DNA of 58,415 bases from Mycobacterium sp. URHB0044 (GTDB taxonomy: Bacteria > Actinomycetota > Actinomycetes > Mycobacteriales > Mycobacteriaceae), in assembly GCF_000620625.1 (NCBI RefSeq), contig NZ_JIAW01000033.1:1-58415 (forward strand), read 5' to 3'. The notes beneath the pieces are model-generated. The model made no database searches. It had not been told where the DNA came from and saw nothing but the letters and a program-made list of their open reading frames with translations. This document shows positions 17,013 through 25,770 of the stretch, one piece after another (the stretch's first letter is position 1; every line of letters starts with the position of its first letter). The position numbers were made by a program, and so were the translations under genes.

Positions 17013-17321
17013 TCAATCGAGCCGGATGTCGACATAGCACCAGCGCCACTTTTCGCCGGGCTCCACCGAGCGCATGACGGGATGACCGGTCGCACGGAAG
17101 TGGGCGCCCGCATGTTGATGCACGCTCGAGTCGCAGCAGCCCACGTGCCCGCACGTCAGACACATCCGCAGGTGCGCCCAGGTACTCTCGCCGAGTTCGC
17201 TGCAGCCCTGGCACCGGCCCGGGGTGAGGGGTTCCGGCTCAGGAGCGTCGGCGACGGCCGACAGGTGCTCGCACGTCCGAGGCGGGGAATCAACGTCGCG
17301 TCGCCGCGTTCTCCTCCGCAT
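17013..17321 (-). CDS. UBP-type zinc-finger protein
   Basis: 102 residues. The core runs CEHL, then CQGCSELGESTWAHLR, MCLTCGHVGCCDSSVHQHA, HFRATGHPVMRSVEPGEKW and WCYVD, the Cys/His pattern of the ZnF-UBP domain. In eukaryotes the domain binds ubiquitin C-termini; the bacterial role is unknown. ATG at 17321 gives a basic 17-residue lead before the first Cys. The frame stays open far upstream but there it overlaps the antiporter. Start is 42 bp from the divergent antiporter start, suggesting a functional pair. Confidence 0.78.
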   Translation of the reverse strand: MRRRTRRRDVDSPPRTCEHLSAVADAPEPEPLTPGRCQGCSELGESTWAHLRMCLTCGHVGCCDSSVHQHAGAHFRATGHPVMRSVEPGEKWRWCYVDIRLD

Positions 17322-17363
17322 GCTGCACAGGATATGTCGGTTCGAGGCGAGGAGGTCGGCGAC

Positions 17364-18959
17364 ATGGGTACACCACTGGTCGCGGTGCTCGTGGTAGCGG
17401 TGCTGCTGGCCGGCGTTGCCCGCCGGTTCGACGTGTCGGCACCCCTGGCGCTGGTGGTCGCGGGGCTGCTGGCCGGCCTGATCCCCGGCCTGCACGGCAT
17501 CGAGCTCGAGCCGGAGCTGGTGCTGTTCGTGATCCTGCCGCCGCTGCTGTGGTCGGCAGGCCTGGAGAGCAGCTACGTCGCTCTGCGCCGCAACGTCCGG
17601 CCGATTGCCCTGCTCGCGGTGGGGCTTCCACTGGCGACGACGTTCGCCGTCGGGTTGGTGGCCTATCACACCGTCCCGGAACTGACCGTCGCCGCGGCGC
17701 TCACGCTTGGCGCCATCGTCGCGCCGCCGGATGCGGTGTCCGCCGCGGCGATCGGCCGCCGACTCGGCCTGCCCCGCCAGATCATGACCTTGCTGGGCGG
17801 GGAGAGCCTGCTCAACGACGCGACGGCGCTGACCGCCTACAAGGTCGCGCTGGCGGCGGCGATCGGTGGCGCAGCGAGTTGGGGCTCCGGTCTCGGCACG
17901 TTCGCACTGGCCGCCGCAGGCGGAGTGGTGGTCGGCGGCGCGATGGGCTGGTTGATCGTCGCCATCCGGTCGTGGTTCGAGGACGCCCTCGTGGAGAGCG
18001 CGATCGGACTGACGGCGCCGTTCATCATCTACCTGCTGGCCGAGCAGGTGCACGGCTCCGGCGTGATCGCCGTGGTGGTCGCCGCGCTCATCATCGGACA
18101 GCGGTCGACGCGCGCGAGTTACGCCACCCGGCTGCAGGACGGCGCGGTGTGGCGGGCCGGGCAGTTCGTGCTGGAGTCGTTTGCGTTCCTGCTGATCGGG
18201 CTGCAACTACCGACGGTGGTCGGCGAGCTCGTCGGGATCTCGGCGGTGGTGCTGGTGACCGCGTCGGCGGCGGTGCTCGCGACGGTGATCGTCGTCCGCA
18301 TCGTGTGGGTGTTCGCCTTCGCCTACCTACCGAGGTTGCTGTCGGCACGCATCCGCACCAACGAGCCGAAGCCGACTCCCTCCCAGGTGTTCATCGTGGC
18401 GTGGGCGGGCATGCGCGGCGTGGTGTCCCTGGCCGCAGCCTTCGCCGTGCCACTCACGACGGTGTCGGGCGCCGAATTCCCCGGGCGCCCGCAGCTGGTG
18501 TTCCTCACGTTCGTCGTGGTGATCGGCACCCTGCTGCTGCACGGGCTGACGCTGCCCTGGCTCATCAAGGTGCTCGACGTGCAGAACGAGGACGCCGCAC
18601 GCGACGCGATGGAAGAAGCCGCCGCCCAGACCAGGGCGGCCAAGGCGGCGTCCGACCGGCTCGACGAACTGCTGGCCGAGGAGCGCGCGCAGACCGACGT
18701 GCACCAGCGCGCGGCGACCATCCTGCGCGGGTGGAACGCCCGCAGGCAGAACGCCACCTGGGAGCGGCGGCTCGGACGCAGTGACGACGAGATCGGCGAG
18801 AGTCCGACCTCGGCGTTCAAGCGGCTGCGGCTGGAGATGCTGGCCGCCGAACGCGCGACGTTCATCGCCGAACGCGACGCCGGGCACATCGACGACGAGG
18901 TGCTTCGCCACGTGCTCAACGGATTGGACCTCGAGGAGGCCACGCTCAACCGCGATTGA
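17364..18959 (+). CDS. CPA1-family Na+/H+ antiporter
   Basis: 531 residues. About 12 TM helices in the first 400 residues (MGTPLVAVLVVAVLLAG onwards) with the CPA1 signatures FVILPPLLWSAGLES, GAIVAPPDAVSAAAI and GGESLLNDATAL (the ND ion-binding pair). A long cytosolic C-terminal coiled-coil tail (QNEDAARDAMEEAAAQTRAA to the end) probably regulates activity. Exchanges Na+ or K+ for H+ across the plasma membrane. ATG at 17364 is preceded by GGCGAGGAGG. Divergent from the UBP zinc-finger gene. Confidence 0.88.
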   Translation: MGTPLVAVLVVAVLLAGVARRFDVSAPLALVVAGLLAGLIPGLHGIELEPELVLFVILPPLLWSAGLESSYVALRRNVRPIALLAVGLPLATTFAVGLVAYHTVPELTVAAALTLGAIVAPPDAVSAAAIGRRLGLPRQIMTLLGGESLLNDATALTAYKVALAAAIGGAASWGSGLGTFALAAAGGVVVGGAMGWLIVAIRSWFEDALVESAIGLTAPFIIYLLAEQVHGSGVIAVVVAALIIGQRSTRASYATRLQDGAVWRAGQFVLESFAFLLIGLQLPTVVGELVGISAVVLVTASAAVLATVIVVRIVWVFAFAYLPRLLSARIRTNEPKPTPSQVFIVAWAGMRGVVSLAAAFAVPLTTVSGAEFPGRPQLVFLTFVVVIGTLLLHGLTLPWLIKVLDVQNEDAARDAMEEAAAQTRAAKAASDRLDELLAEERAQTDVHQRAATILRGWNARRQNATWERRLGRSDDEIGESPTSAFKRLRLEMLAAERATFIAERDAGHIDDEVLRHVLNGLDLEEATLNRD

Positions 18960-18977
18960 CCGCTAGCGTCTGGTGGC

Positions 18978-19793
18978 GTGGAGCTCAACTTGGATCAGGT
19001 CACCGTCGACACCGCACTTGGCAGGATCTCGGTGCGCACGGGCGGCACCGGCGACGCGATCCTGTTCTGGCCCAGCCTGCTGATGACCGGCGACATGTGG
19101 CGCGCTCAGGCCGCACACTTCGCCGCGCGCCATCGCGTCGTGCTCATCGATCCACCCGGACACGGCGCAAGCCAGCCGCTGACGGACCTCTTCACGTTCG
19201 AGGAGTGCGCACGCACCATCGTCGACCTGCTCGACGGCCTGGGCATCGACCGCGCACACTTCGTCGGCAACTCCTGGGGCGGCATGATCGGCGGCACGTT
19301 CGCCGCCCTGCATCCCGACCGCGTCGGCAAGGCCGTCCTGATGAACTGCACGGCGTCCGCAGCGGGGGCACGGCAGAAGCTCGAGTACGGCTTCCTGTTG
19401 CGAATGGCGGGGTGGCTCGGCGGGTTTCGGCCGCCGCTGACCCGTTCGGTCCTCAAGGCGTTCCTCGGTCCGACGACGTTCCGCGAACGCCCCGACGTCG
19501 TCGCCTACGTGCGCGACGTCGCTGCGGCCGTCGACGTCGAGTCGAGCAAGTGGGCGGTGCGCAGCGTCGTGCCGCGGCGCCCCGATCAGCGCGCCCTGCT
19601 GGCGCGGGTGCAGGCGCCGGTGCTCGTCGTCGCGGGAATCGAGGACGCGACGTTCCCCAACGCCGAGACGAAGGCCATGGCCGACGCGATCCCCGGGGCG
19701 TCGTTCGTGGTACTCGACGGTGTCGCACATCTGGCAGGACTCGAGAATCCGCCGTTGGTCAACGAGTTGGTGGACGACTTCCTGGCGCGCTGA
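18978..19793 (+). CDS. Alpha/beta hydrolase
   Basis: 271 residues. Nucleophile elbow GNSWGG (Ser at about 97), acid Asp in VAGIEDATFP and catalytic His in DGVAHLAGLE; oxyanion region near ILFWPSLLMTG. Cytosolic hydrolase of unknown ester, lactone or C-C substrate. GTG at 18978 lies 18 bp after the antiporter stop, and a TAGCGT -10-like box is 9 bp upstream, so it may have its own leaderless promoter. Confidence 0.85.
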   Translation: MELNLDQVTVDTALGRISVRTGGTGDAILFWPSLLMTGDMWRAQAAHFAARHRVVLIDPPGHGASQPLTDLFTFEECARTIVDLLDGLGIDRAHFVGNSWGGMIGGTFAALHPDRVGKAVLMNCTASAAGARQKLEYGFLLRMAGWLGGFRPPLTRSVLKAFLGPTTFRERPDVVAYVRDVAAAVDVESSKWAVRSVVPRRPDQRALLARVQAPVLVVAGIEDATFPNAETKAMADAIPGASFVVLDGVAHLAGLENPPLVNELVDDFLAR

Positions 19794-19796
19794 GGG

Positions 19797-20051
19797 CTAG
19801 CGGCCGACGGTCGGGCTGTGGCCCACCGTCGCGCGCGGCACCTTGCGCGCCGGCGAGTTCTGCGCGAAGCCGATGCACGTGCCCAAATGTCCAGCGACGC
19901 AAGGGACTCCGTTCATCGTCGGCACGGGCCCTCCGGAAACCACCGTGGGCGCGCCGTTGTAACCGTCCGCGCCAGCCGCCGGCGCGACGGCGAGCAGGAC
20001 TGCGCCGCCGGCCACCAGGATTCCCGCGAGTCGTCGGTATGCGTTCGTCAT
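19797..20051 (-). CDS. Small secreted protein, unknown function
   Basis: 84 residues. Typical Sec signal peptide (MTNAYRRLAGILVAGGAVLLAVAPAAGA), leaving about 56 mature residues rich in Gly/Pro/Val with two Cys (GVPCVAGHLGTCIG) that could form a disulfide. ATG at 20051 follows a GGTGAGGTGAGG ribosome site. It sits between the hydrolase stop (convergent, 3 bp) and the divergent P450. Probably a mycobacterial secreted hypothetical. Confidence 0.62.
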   Translation of the reverse strand: MTNAYRRLAGILVAGGAVLLAVAPAAGADGYNGAPTVVSGGPVPTMNGVPCVAGHLGTCIGFAQNSPARKVPRATVGHSPTVGR

Positions 20052-20134
20052 CGCGCCTCACCTCACCAAACGCGACGATACGCCGAAAGCGCAACGTCGC
20101 GGCGCTTATCCGGAACCGTCGGTACCGTCGAGTG

Positions 20135-21340
20135 ATGACCCAGGCTCCCGAGCTGCCCCCGGTGCACATGCGCCGCAATGCGTTCGATCCCGTCCCCGAA
20201 CTCGGCGAGATCCGGGAGGGCACCGGCGTCCGCACGGTGATGAGCGCGTTCAACATGCCGGTCTACCTGGTCACCAGGCACGACGACGTCAAGATGGTGC
20301 TGTCCGACTACGAGCACTTCTCCAACGGGCGGCCGCCCGGATTCGTGGTGCCCGGCGCGCCTGCGATGCCGGAGGAGGACCTCGCCAGGTCGCGGGCGGG
20401 AAACCTGCTGGGCCTCGATCCGCCCGAGCATCAGCGCCTGCGCCGCATGCTCACCCCGGAGTTCACCATCCGACGGATCAAGCGCCTGGAACCGCGCATC
20501 GTCGAGATCGTCGACGAGCACCTCGATGCGATGCAGGCCGCCGGGGCGCCCGTCGATCTCGTCGAGTCGTTCGCGCTGCCCATCCCGTCGCTGGTGATCT
20601 GCGAGCTGCTCGGCGTGCCGTATGAGGACAGGGCCGACTTCCAACGACGCTCCGGGCGTCAACTGGACCTGTCGCTGCCCATCCCCGAGCGCGTCGAGAT
20701 GCAGCGGCAGGGCCGCGAGTACATGCGGTCGTTGGTGGCCCGTGCCCGAACGCACCCCGGCGACGACATCATCGGCATGCTGATCCGCGAGCACGGCGCC
20801 GAGCTGACCGATGACGAACTGGTCGGCATCGCCGGCCTCCTCCTGCTCGCCGGGCACGAGACCACGTCGAACATGTTGGGGCTTGGCACCCTCGCGCTGC
20901 TGCGTCACCCCGAGCAACTCGCCGCCGTCCGCGACGACCCGGATGCCGTCGGCCCTGCCGTCGAGGAGCTGCTGCGGTGGCTGTCCATCGTGCAGTCCGC
21001 GATACCGCGAATCACGACCGCCGACGTCGAGGTCGCCGGGGTGCGGATCCCGGCCGGAAAACTGGTCTTCGCCTCGCTGCCTGCGGGCAACCGGGATCCA
21101 GAGTTCACGTTGTCGCCAGACGTTCTGGACATCCGACGCGGCGCGCCGGGTCATCTGGCGTTCGGCCACGGCGTGCACCACTGCCTCGGCGCCCCGTTGG
21201 CGCGCATGGAGATGCGGATCGCGTGGCCCGCGCTGTTCCGTCGGTTCCCGAACCTGTCACTCGCCGAGGACTTCGAAGACGTCGAGTTCCGCTCGTTTCA
21301 CTTCATCTACGGGCTACGGTCGTTGGCAGTGAGGTGGTGA
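20135..21340 (+). CDS. Cytochrome P450
   Basis: 401 residues. I-helix AGHETTSNML, a K-helix ExxR within VEELLRW, and the haem loop FGHGVHHCLGAPLAR with axial Cys at about 350. Soluble bacterial class I P450 that inserts oxygen into an unknown lipid, terpene or xenobiotic. The layout recalls the CYP105 group, but the family is not certain. Start ATG at 20135 (a GTG is directly upstream). The following 3Fe-4S ferredoxin should be its electron donor. Confidence 0.93.
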   Translation: MTQAPELPPVHMRRNAFDPVPELGEIREGTGVRTVMSAFNMPVYLVTRHDDVKMVLSDYEHFSNGRPPGFVVPGAPAMPEEDLARSRAGNLLGLDPPEHQRLRRMLTPEFTIRRIKRLEPRIVEIVDEHLDAMQAAGAPVDLVESFALPIPSLVICELLGVPYEDRADFQRRSGRQLDLSLPIPERVEMQRQGREYMRSLVARARTHPGDDIIGMLIREHGAELTDDELVGIAGLLLLAGHETTSNMLGLGTLALLRHPEQLAAVRDDPDAVGPAVEELLRWLSIVQSAIPRITTADVEVAGVRIPAGKLVFASLPAGNRDPEFTLSPDVLDIRRGAPGHLAFGHGVHHCLGAPLARMEMRIAWPALFRRFPNLSLAEDFEDVEFRSFHFIYGLRSLAVRW

Positions 21341-21345
21341 TCGGA

Positions 21346-21534
21346 ATGAAGCTGGAAGCCGACCGTGAGAACTGCATCGCGTCGGGCAACTGCGTGATGA
21401 TCTCGGCGGAGTTGTTCGATCAGGACGACGACGGCATCGTGGTGCTGCTGACCGAGGACGTGCCGTCGTCGGAGGAGGACCACGCGCGGGAGGCCGTCAA
21501 GATCTGTCCGGCGTCGGTGCTGCGCCTGGTGTGA
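21346..21534 (+). CDS. 3Fe-4S ferredoxin
   Basis: 62 residues. Cysteines C10, C16 and C54 in ENCIASGNC and KICPAS; the position of the usual second Cys is Ser13, the pattern of a [3Fe-4S] rather than [4Fe-4S] cluster. Acidic protein, typical redox partner of mycobacterial P450s. ATG at 21346 is preceded by AGGTGG at good distance; a GTG overlapping the P450 stop (21337) is also in frame. The last 38 bp overlap the convergent membrane-protein gene. Confidence 0.93.
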   Translation: MKLEADRENCIASGNCVMISAELFDQDDDGIVVLLTEDVPSSEEDHAREAVKICPASVLRLV

Positions 21535-22183
21535 CGTCGTCGTCGTCGAAGTCCAGGTCGATGACGCCTGAGCGGATCAACAGCAGCACGCTGACGACCA
21601 AGACCCAGATGGGGAACGCCAGCACCAGCCACATGGTGATGTCGCTGGCCAGCAGAAGGCTCACTGCGACAAGGTAAGTCACGCCGACCAGCCAGCGCGG
21701 CATCAAGCCGGTCTTCAGCCAGATGGTGGCCAGCGACATCATGAAGACCGCACCCATCCGCAGCGCGTAGGTCTTGCTGAGCGTCAGCAGCAGAACCCGC
21801 CCGAAGTCGGCGGTCTCCCCGGTGGTGTGGGCCAATGCCACACCGACGGCCGACGTGGTGAAAATCATTGCCAGGAACAGCAATCCGCTACCGACGAACA
21901 CCGACGAGAAGAACTTGTCCTCGAATCCGCCGAAGCCGTCGCGCACCACCCCGATGAACCACAGGAAGGCGATGCCGGCGAACGGCAACAGGATCGACGC
22001 CACCCTGATCTGGTGACTTCCCGTGTCGACCCATTGGGTGCCCGGCGCAGCGCCCTCCGGCAGGGCGGTACGGATCAAGGTCAGCGCGGTGCCGAACAGC
22101 AGCGCGAAGAGCACGCCCGCGACGGCGGCGGCCCGCGGCGTCGACAGTCTGCGGATGTTGCGGTCGGCGCGATGTTCGGTCAC
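21497..22183 (-). CDS. Integral membrane protein, unknown function
   Basis: 228 residues with about six TM helices (AAAVAGVLFALLFGTALTLI; ILLPFAGIAFLWFIGVV; SGLLFLAMIFTTSAVGV; AVFMMSLATIWLKTG; WLVGVTYLVAVSLLLASD; FPIWVLVVSVLLLI) and an acidic C-terminal tail (DLDFDDDDVTP). GTG start at 22183. It overlaps the ferredoxin 3' end by 38 bp on the opposite strand. I do not recognise a characterised family. Confidence 0.68.
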   Translation of the reverse strand: MTEHRADRNIRRLSTPRAAAVAGVLFALLFGTALTLIRTALPEGAAPGTQWVDTGSHQIRVASILLPFAGIAFLWFIGVVRDGFGGFEDKFFSSVFVGSGLLFLAMIFTTSAVGVALAHTTGETADFGRVLLLTLSKTYALRMGAVFMMSLATIWLKTGLMPRWLVGVTYLVAVSLLLASDITMWLVLAFPIWVLVVSVLLLIRSGVIDLDFDDDDVTPGAAPTPDRS

Positions 22184-22192
22184 CGGCTCATG

Positions 22193-22205
22193 GTGACAGA
22201 GTCAC
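22193..22205. promoter_or_regulatory. Small inverted repeat upstream of membrane-protein gene
   Basis: GTGACAGAGTCAC is a perfect 5-3-5 inverted repeat 9 bp upstream of the GTG start at 22183. The rest of the 115-bp gap (22184-22298) holds only a CGAAATTTCG palindrome. It could be an operator or chance. Confidence 0.25.
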
Positions 22206-22298
22206 GACGCCAACCCGCTCGAAACTGCTGTCAGGTCGAAATTTCGCGCCGAATCGCGATCTCCCAGCAGACTCGGCGGGAGGAAGGGTGACAGAGGC

Positions 22299-22919
22299 TC
22301 AGGGCTGGCCGGGCAGCAATCGGATCATCAGGCCGTTCGCCTCGGCGAGCAGATTCTCGTCGGGATCACGCAGTTCGGCGTTGACGAACGCCTTGCGCCC
22401 CTCCGTCGAGCCGATCCACCCGCGGGCGGTCAACGGGGTGTCGATCGGCGTCACCTTGCGGTAGTCGACGTGCAGGAAGCCGGTGCGGCTGATCGGCCGG
22501 CCCGCGGCATGGATGACCATGCCGAACACCGAGTCGAACAGCAGCGGCAGCACGCCGCCGTGCACCGCGGAGTTGCCGCCGACGTGAAAGCGGCTGAACT
22601 CGACGTGCAGTTCGACGCCGTCGGGTTCGAACTTGCCCATCTTGTAGGGCGGCATCAGCAGACTGCCCGCGCCGGGCAGATCGGGGACGCGGTTGGCGGG
22701 GCCGACACCCTCGGCCGCTTGGAACGGCTCGAGCAGCGAGACCAATTCGTCGACTCGCGCGGCCGCATCCACCCAGGTGTCGCTGTCCGGATTGGCCGAC
22801 ACCGCGAGATCCTGCAGCCGCCGCATCGATGCGAGGAAGGGGCCGAATCCCGGGCCCGGCTGCGCGGGCTTGAAGAGTGGGAAGCCGCCGTGCCGGTCGT
22901 ACTCGGGATCCTCACTCAT
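22299..22919 (-). CDS. PaaI-like hotdog-fold thioesterase (Rv0356c-like)
   Basis: 206 residues. The C-terminal half carries the hotdog thioesterase pattern (FHVGGNSAVHGGVLPLLFDSVFGMV, then RTGFLHVDYRKVTPIDTPLTARGW). The N-terminal 80 residues are an extra helical region. It probably hydrolyses acyl-CoA. ATG at 22919 overlaps the purA stop by 4 nt (ATGA), so it is coupled to purA, as in M. tuberculosis (Rv0356c-Rv0357c). Confidence 0.82.
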   Translation of the reverse strand: MSEDPEYDRHGGFPLFKPAQPGPGFGPFLASMRRLQDLAVSANPDSDTWVDAAARVDELVSLLEPFQAAEGVGPANRVPDLPGAGSLLMPPYKMGKFEPDGVELHVEFSRFHVGGNSAVHGGVLPLLFDSVFGMVIHAAGRPISRTGFLHVDYRKVTPIDTPLTARGWIGSTEGRKAFVNAELRDPDENLLAEANGLMIRLLPGQP

Positions 22920-24211
22920 CGAGGAGCCAGGATGTCACGCCGCACGATCGTCTGGTCGCGGCCCGGGCCCACGCCAATGCACGAAACATGTGCGCCGGCA
23001 AGCTCTTCCAGCCGCAGCACGTAGTCACGCGCCTTGGCGGGAAGGTCGTCGAACTCCCTGGCGGTGGAGATGTCCTCCCACCAACCGGGCAGCTCCTCGT
23101 AGATGGGCTGGGCGCGGGCGATGTCGCTCTGCGTCATCGGCATCTCGTTGGTGCGCTTGCCGTCTACCGAGTAACCGACGCAGACCGGCACCGTCTCAAG
23201 ACTGGACAGCACGTCGAGCTTGGTCAAGAAGTAGTCGGTGATGCCGTTGACGCGGGTGGCATAGCGCGCGATCACGGCGTCGAACCATCCGCAGCGGCGG
23301 GCCCGTCCGGTGGTGACGCCGACCTCGCCGCCGGTCTTCGAGAGGTACGCACCGAACTCGTCGAAGAGTTCGGTGGGGAACGGGCCGGAACCCACCCGGG
23401 TGGTGTACGCCTTCAGGATCCCCAACACGGTGGTGATCTGCGTCGGGCCGATGCCGGAGCCGACGGACGCACCGCCCGCGGTCGGATTGGACGACGTCAC
23501 ATAGGGATACGTGCCGTGGTCGACGTCGAGCAGCGTGCCCTGCGAGCCCTCCAGCAGCACCGTCTCGCCGCCCTCCAGAGCGGCGTTGAGCAGCAGGCGC
23601 GCGTCGGCGATGCGGTGCTTGAAACCCTCGGCCTGGGCCAGCAGGTTGGTCACCACCTCGTCGGGGTCGAGCGCCTTGCGGTTGTAGATCTTCACCAGCA
23701 CCTGGTTCTTGAATTCCAGTGCGGCTTCGATCTTTTGGGTCAGCGACTCCGGATCGAGGACGTCGGCGACGCGGATCCCGATGCGGGCGATCTTGTCCTG
23801 GTAGCACGGCCCGATGCCGCGCCCGGTGGTGCCGATCTTCTTGCTGCCCATGTAGCGCTCGGTGACCTTGTCGATTGCCACGTGATAGGGCATCAGCAGG
23901 TGTGCGTCGGCGGAGATCAGCAGTCGCGACGTGTCGACACCGCGCTCGTCGAGGCCTGCCAGTTCGGCGAGCAGCACCCCCGGGTCCACCACGACGCCGT
24001 TGCCGATGACGTTGGTGACGCCGGGCGTGAGGATGCCCGACGGAATGAGGTGCAGCGCGAAGTTCTCCCCCGTGGGCAGGACCACGGTGTGACCCGCGTT
24101 GTTGCCGCCCTGGTATCGGACGACCCACTGCACACGCCCACCGAGTAGGTCGGTGGCCTTTCCCTTGCCCTCGTCGCCCCATTGGGCGCCGATGAGGACG
24201 ATTGCCGGCAT
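22916..24211 (-). CDS. purA: Adenylosuccinate synthetase
   Basis: 431 residues. GTP-binding start MPAIVLIGAQWGDEGKGKATD, NNAGHTVV, GTTGRGIGPCYQDK, GSQGTLLDVDHGTYPYVTSS and the C-terminal GVGPGRDQTI. It converts IMP + Asp + GTP to adenylosuccinate, the first committed AMP step. ATG at 24211 chosen by match to the family N-terminus; the open frame extends further upstream without similarity. Cytosolic. Confidence 0.97.
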   Translation of the reverse strand: MPAIVLIGAQWGDEGKGKATDLLGGRVQWVVRYQGGNNAGHTVVLPTGENFALHLIPSGILTPGVTNVIGNGVVVDPGVLLAELAGLDERGVDTSRLLISADAHLLMPYHVAIDKVTERYMGSKKIGTTGRGIGPCYQDKIARIGIRVADVLDPESLTQKIEAALEFKNQVLVKIYNRKALDPDEVVTNLLAQAEGFKHRIADARLLLNAALEGGETVLLEGSQGTLLDVDHGTYPYVTSSNPTAGGASVGSGIGPTQITTVLGILKAYTTRVGSGPFPTELFDEFGAYLSKTGGEVGVTTGRARRCGWFDAVIARYATRVNGITDYFLTKLDVLSSLETVPVCVGYSVDGKRTNEMPMTQSDIARAQPIYEELPGWWEDISTAREFDDLPAKARDYVLRLEELAGAHVSCIGVGPGRDQTIVRRDILAPR

Positions 24212-24238
24212 GGCGTTGTCTCCCGGTGTCTTCCGCAC

Positions 24239-24253
24239 GTACTGGATCAGTAC
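24239..24253. promoter_or_regulatory. Inverted repeat in the purA divergent promoter region
   Basis: GTACTGGATCAGTAC is a perfect 6-3-6 inverted repeat in the 103-bp spacer between purA (minus) and the Rv0358-like gene (plus). It lies 28 bp upstream of purA. A TACCTT box downstream may be the -10 of the plus-strand gene. Operator role is inferred from position only. Confidence 0.35.
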
Positions 24254-24314
24254 TGTGTGCAGCCGGTGAGCTACCTTATCCGACCTGATCCCTTGCCGTT
24301 TGCGAGGAGCTGAG

Positions 24315-24929
24315 TTGACCACCGCAGAAGTCGTGGTGCTGCGCTTCGACGGGCGGCGCGTACCCCGGGCGTTGGCGGACCTGCCGGTCCACGACGTCGC
24401 CGCGCCGACCGACGTCGACCCCCATGCCGAAGTGCGCCGGATCATCGTCGTCGGCGGAAACGCCGACCTCGGGACCGTGCTCACCCGGCTGCTGCGCACC
24501 GACCGGCTGGACGTCGAGGTGGGCCTCGTCGACCGAAAGTGGCAGGCCAGAAGGGTGCGCACAGCCGAGGCGAGACGCATTCCGTTGATCCGGGACGAGA
24601 CGGGCACGGTCGTCACCGGGGCCGCCTACTGGCTGCCGCCGGAGGAGACCGCACGGACCATCGCCGGGGAGTGCGTCGTCGACGACACGGTGTTGTTCGA
24701 CGGGGCGGTGACGGGGATCCGCGTCGAACCCACTGCCGAGATGCCAGGGCTGCGGGCGAGCGTGCTGACGGGCCGGATGCGGCCACGCCGCTGGGTCGCG
24801 GGGCGTGCCGTCCAGCTCGGCACGACGGGTGCGCTGGTGGTCCGCGACGGGGTGCCTGCGCCGCGACCAGTCCGTCGAGCCGCCTTCTACCGCCACACTC
24901 AGGGCTGGTTGGCCGTTCGGTCACGGTAG
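24315..24929 (+). CDS. Conserved mycobacterial hypothetical protein (Rv0358-like)
   Basis: 204 residues from TTG at 24315, chosen because AGGAG lies 5 bp upstream. Start TTAEVVVLRFDGRRVPR, then a RIIVVGGNADLGTVLTRLLRTD stretch that resembles a diacylglycerol kinase-like or nucleotide-binding beta-turn, with no catalytic set I can name. Soluble. Position and length match Rv0358 next to purA and the site-2 protease gene. Function unknown. Confidence 0.72.
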   Translation: MTTAEVVVLRFDGRRVPRALADLPVHDVAAPTDVDPHAEVRRIIVVGGNADLGTVLTRLLRTDRLDVEVGLVDRKWQARRVRTAEARRIPLIRDETGTVVTGAAYWLPPEETARTIAGECVVDDTVLFDGAVTGIRVEPTAEMPGLRASVLTGRMRPRRWVAGRAVQLGTTGALVVRDGVPAPRPVRRAAFYRHTQGWLAVRSR

Positions 24930-24939
24930 TTTCGACCGG

Positions 24940-25731
24940 GTGAGCATCCGTCCGCTGCGCCAATCGGTGCGCCCGAGCCTGATCTTCTGGGCCATCGTCG
25001 CGATCACGGGCGCCGGCGGTGTGATCGCCTGGCTGTCTCCCCTCTCGGCGACGGGCCGACCGACGGCGCTGGCCTACGTCGGGGTGTTCACGTTCGTGGT
25101 GTTCGGCTGGCTGGTGTCGCTGTGCCTGCACGAGTTCTGCCACGCCTTCACCGCGTGGCGCTTCGGCGATCGGGACGTCGAGGTGCGCGGCTATCTGACC
25201 CTGAACCCGTTGAAGTACTCCAATCCCCTGCTGTCACTCGGGTTGCCCGTGCTGTTCATCGCGTTGGGCGGCATCGGCCTGCCGGGTGGGGCGGTGTACG
25301 TCCGCACGTCGTGGATGACGCCGCGGCAGCGCTCGACGGTCAGCCTGGCGGGCCCGTTCGCGAACCTCGTTCTCGCGGTCTTGCTGCTAGTGGTGACGCG
25401 GGCTCTGTGGGACCCCGACCACGCGGTGTTCTGGGCTGGCATGGCGTTCCTGGCCTTCCTCCAGGTGACGGCACTGCTGCTGAACATGCTGCCGATCCCG
25501 GGGTTGGACGGTTACGCCGCGCTGGAGCCGCATCTGAGCCCCGAAACGCAACGCTCCCTGCAGCCGTTCAAGCAGTGGGGGTTCATGATCCTGCTGCTCC
25601 TGCTCATCGCGCCTGCATTGAACCAGTGGTTCTTCTCGGTGGTGTTCTGGTTCTTCGATCTGTCCGGCGTGCCGAGCGCCCTGGTGTCGGTGGGCAGCCA
25701 GCTGACGCGGTTCTGGTCGGCCTGGATCTGA
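24940..25731 (+). CDS. Site-2 protease (M50) family metallopeptidase (Rv0359-like)
   Basis: 263 residues, about six TM helices. Zinc motif HEFCH in LCLHEFCHAFTAW (about residues 61-65) and the second motif NMLPIPGLDGYAAL (Asp ligand) make a complete M50 active site. No PDZ domain, so a minimal S2P. Cleaves membrane-spanning substrates such as anti-sigma factors; the substrate is unknown. GTG at 24940 lies 10 bp after the Rv0358-like stop. Confidence 0.86.
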   Translation: MSIRPLRQSVRPSLIFWAIVAITGAGGVIAWLSPLSATGRPTALAYVGVFTFVVFGWLVSLCLHEFCHAFTAWRFGDRDVEVRGYLTLNPLKYSNPLLSLGLPVLFIALGGIGLPGGAVYVRTSWMTPRQRSTVSLAGPFANLVLAVLLLVVTRALWDPDHAVFWAGMAFLAFLQVTALLLNMLPIPGLDGYAALEPHLSPETQRSLQPFKQWGFMILLLLLIAPALNQWFFSVVFWFFDLSGVPSALVSVGSQLTRFWSAWI

Positions 25732-25770
25732 TCTCGCGCTCGCGCGCTTCCCGCGCACGGACCGCTTGCG

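Noticed and set aside
17322..18206. N-terminal extension of the zinc-finger frame to about 397 codons
   Set aside because: The extra part lies over the antiporter gene and is Arg/Gln/Asp-rich noise; only the last 102 codons match the UBP finger.
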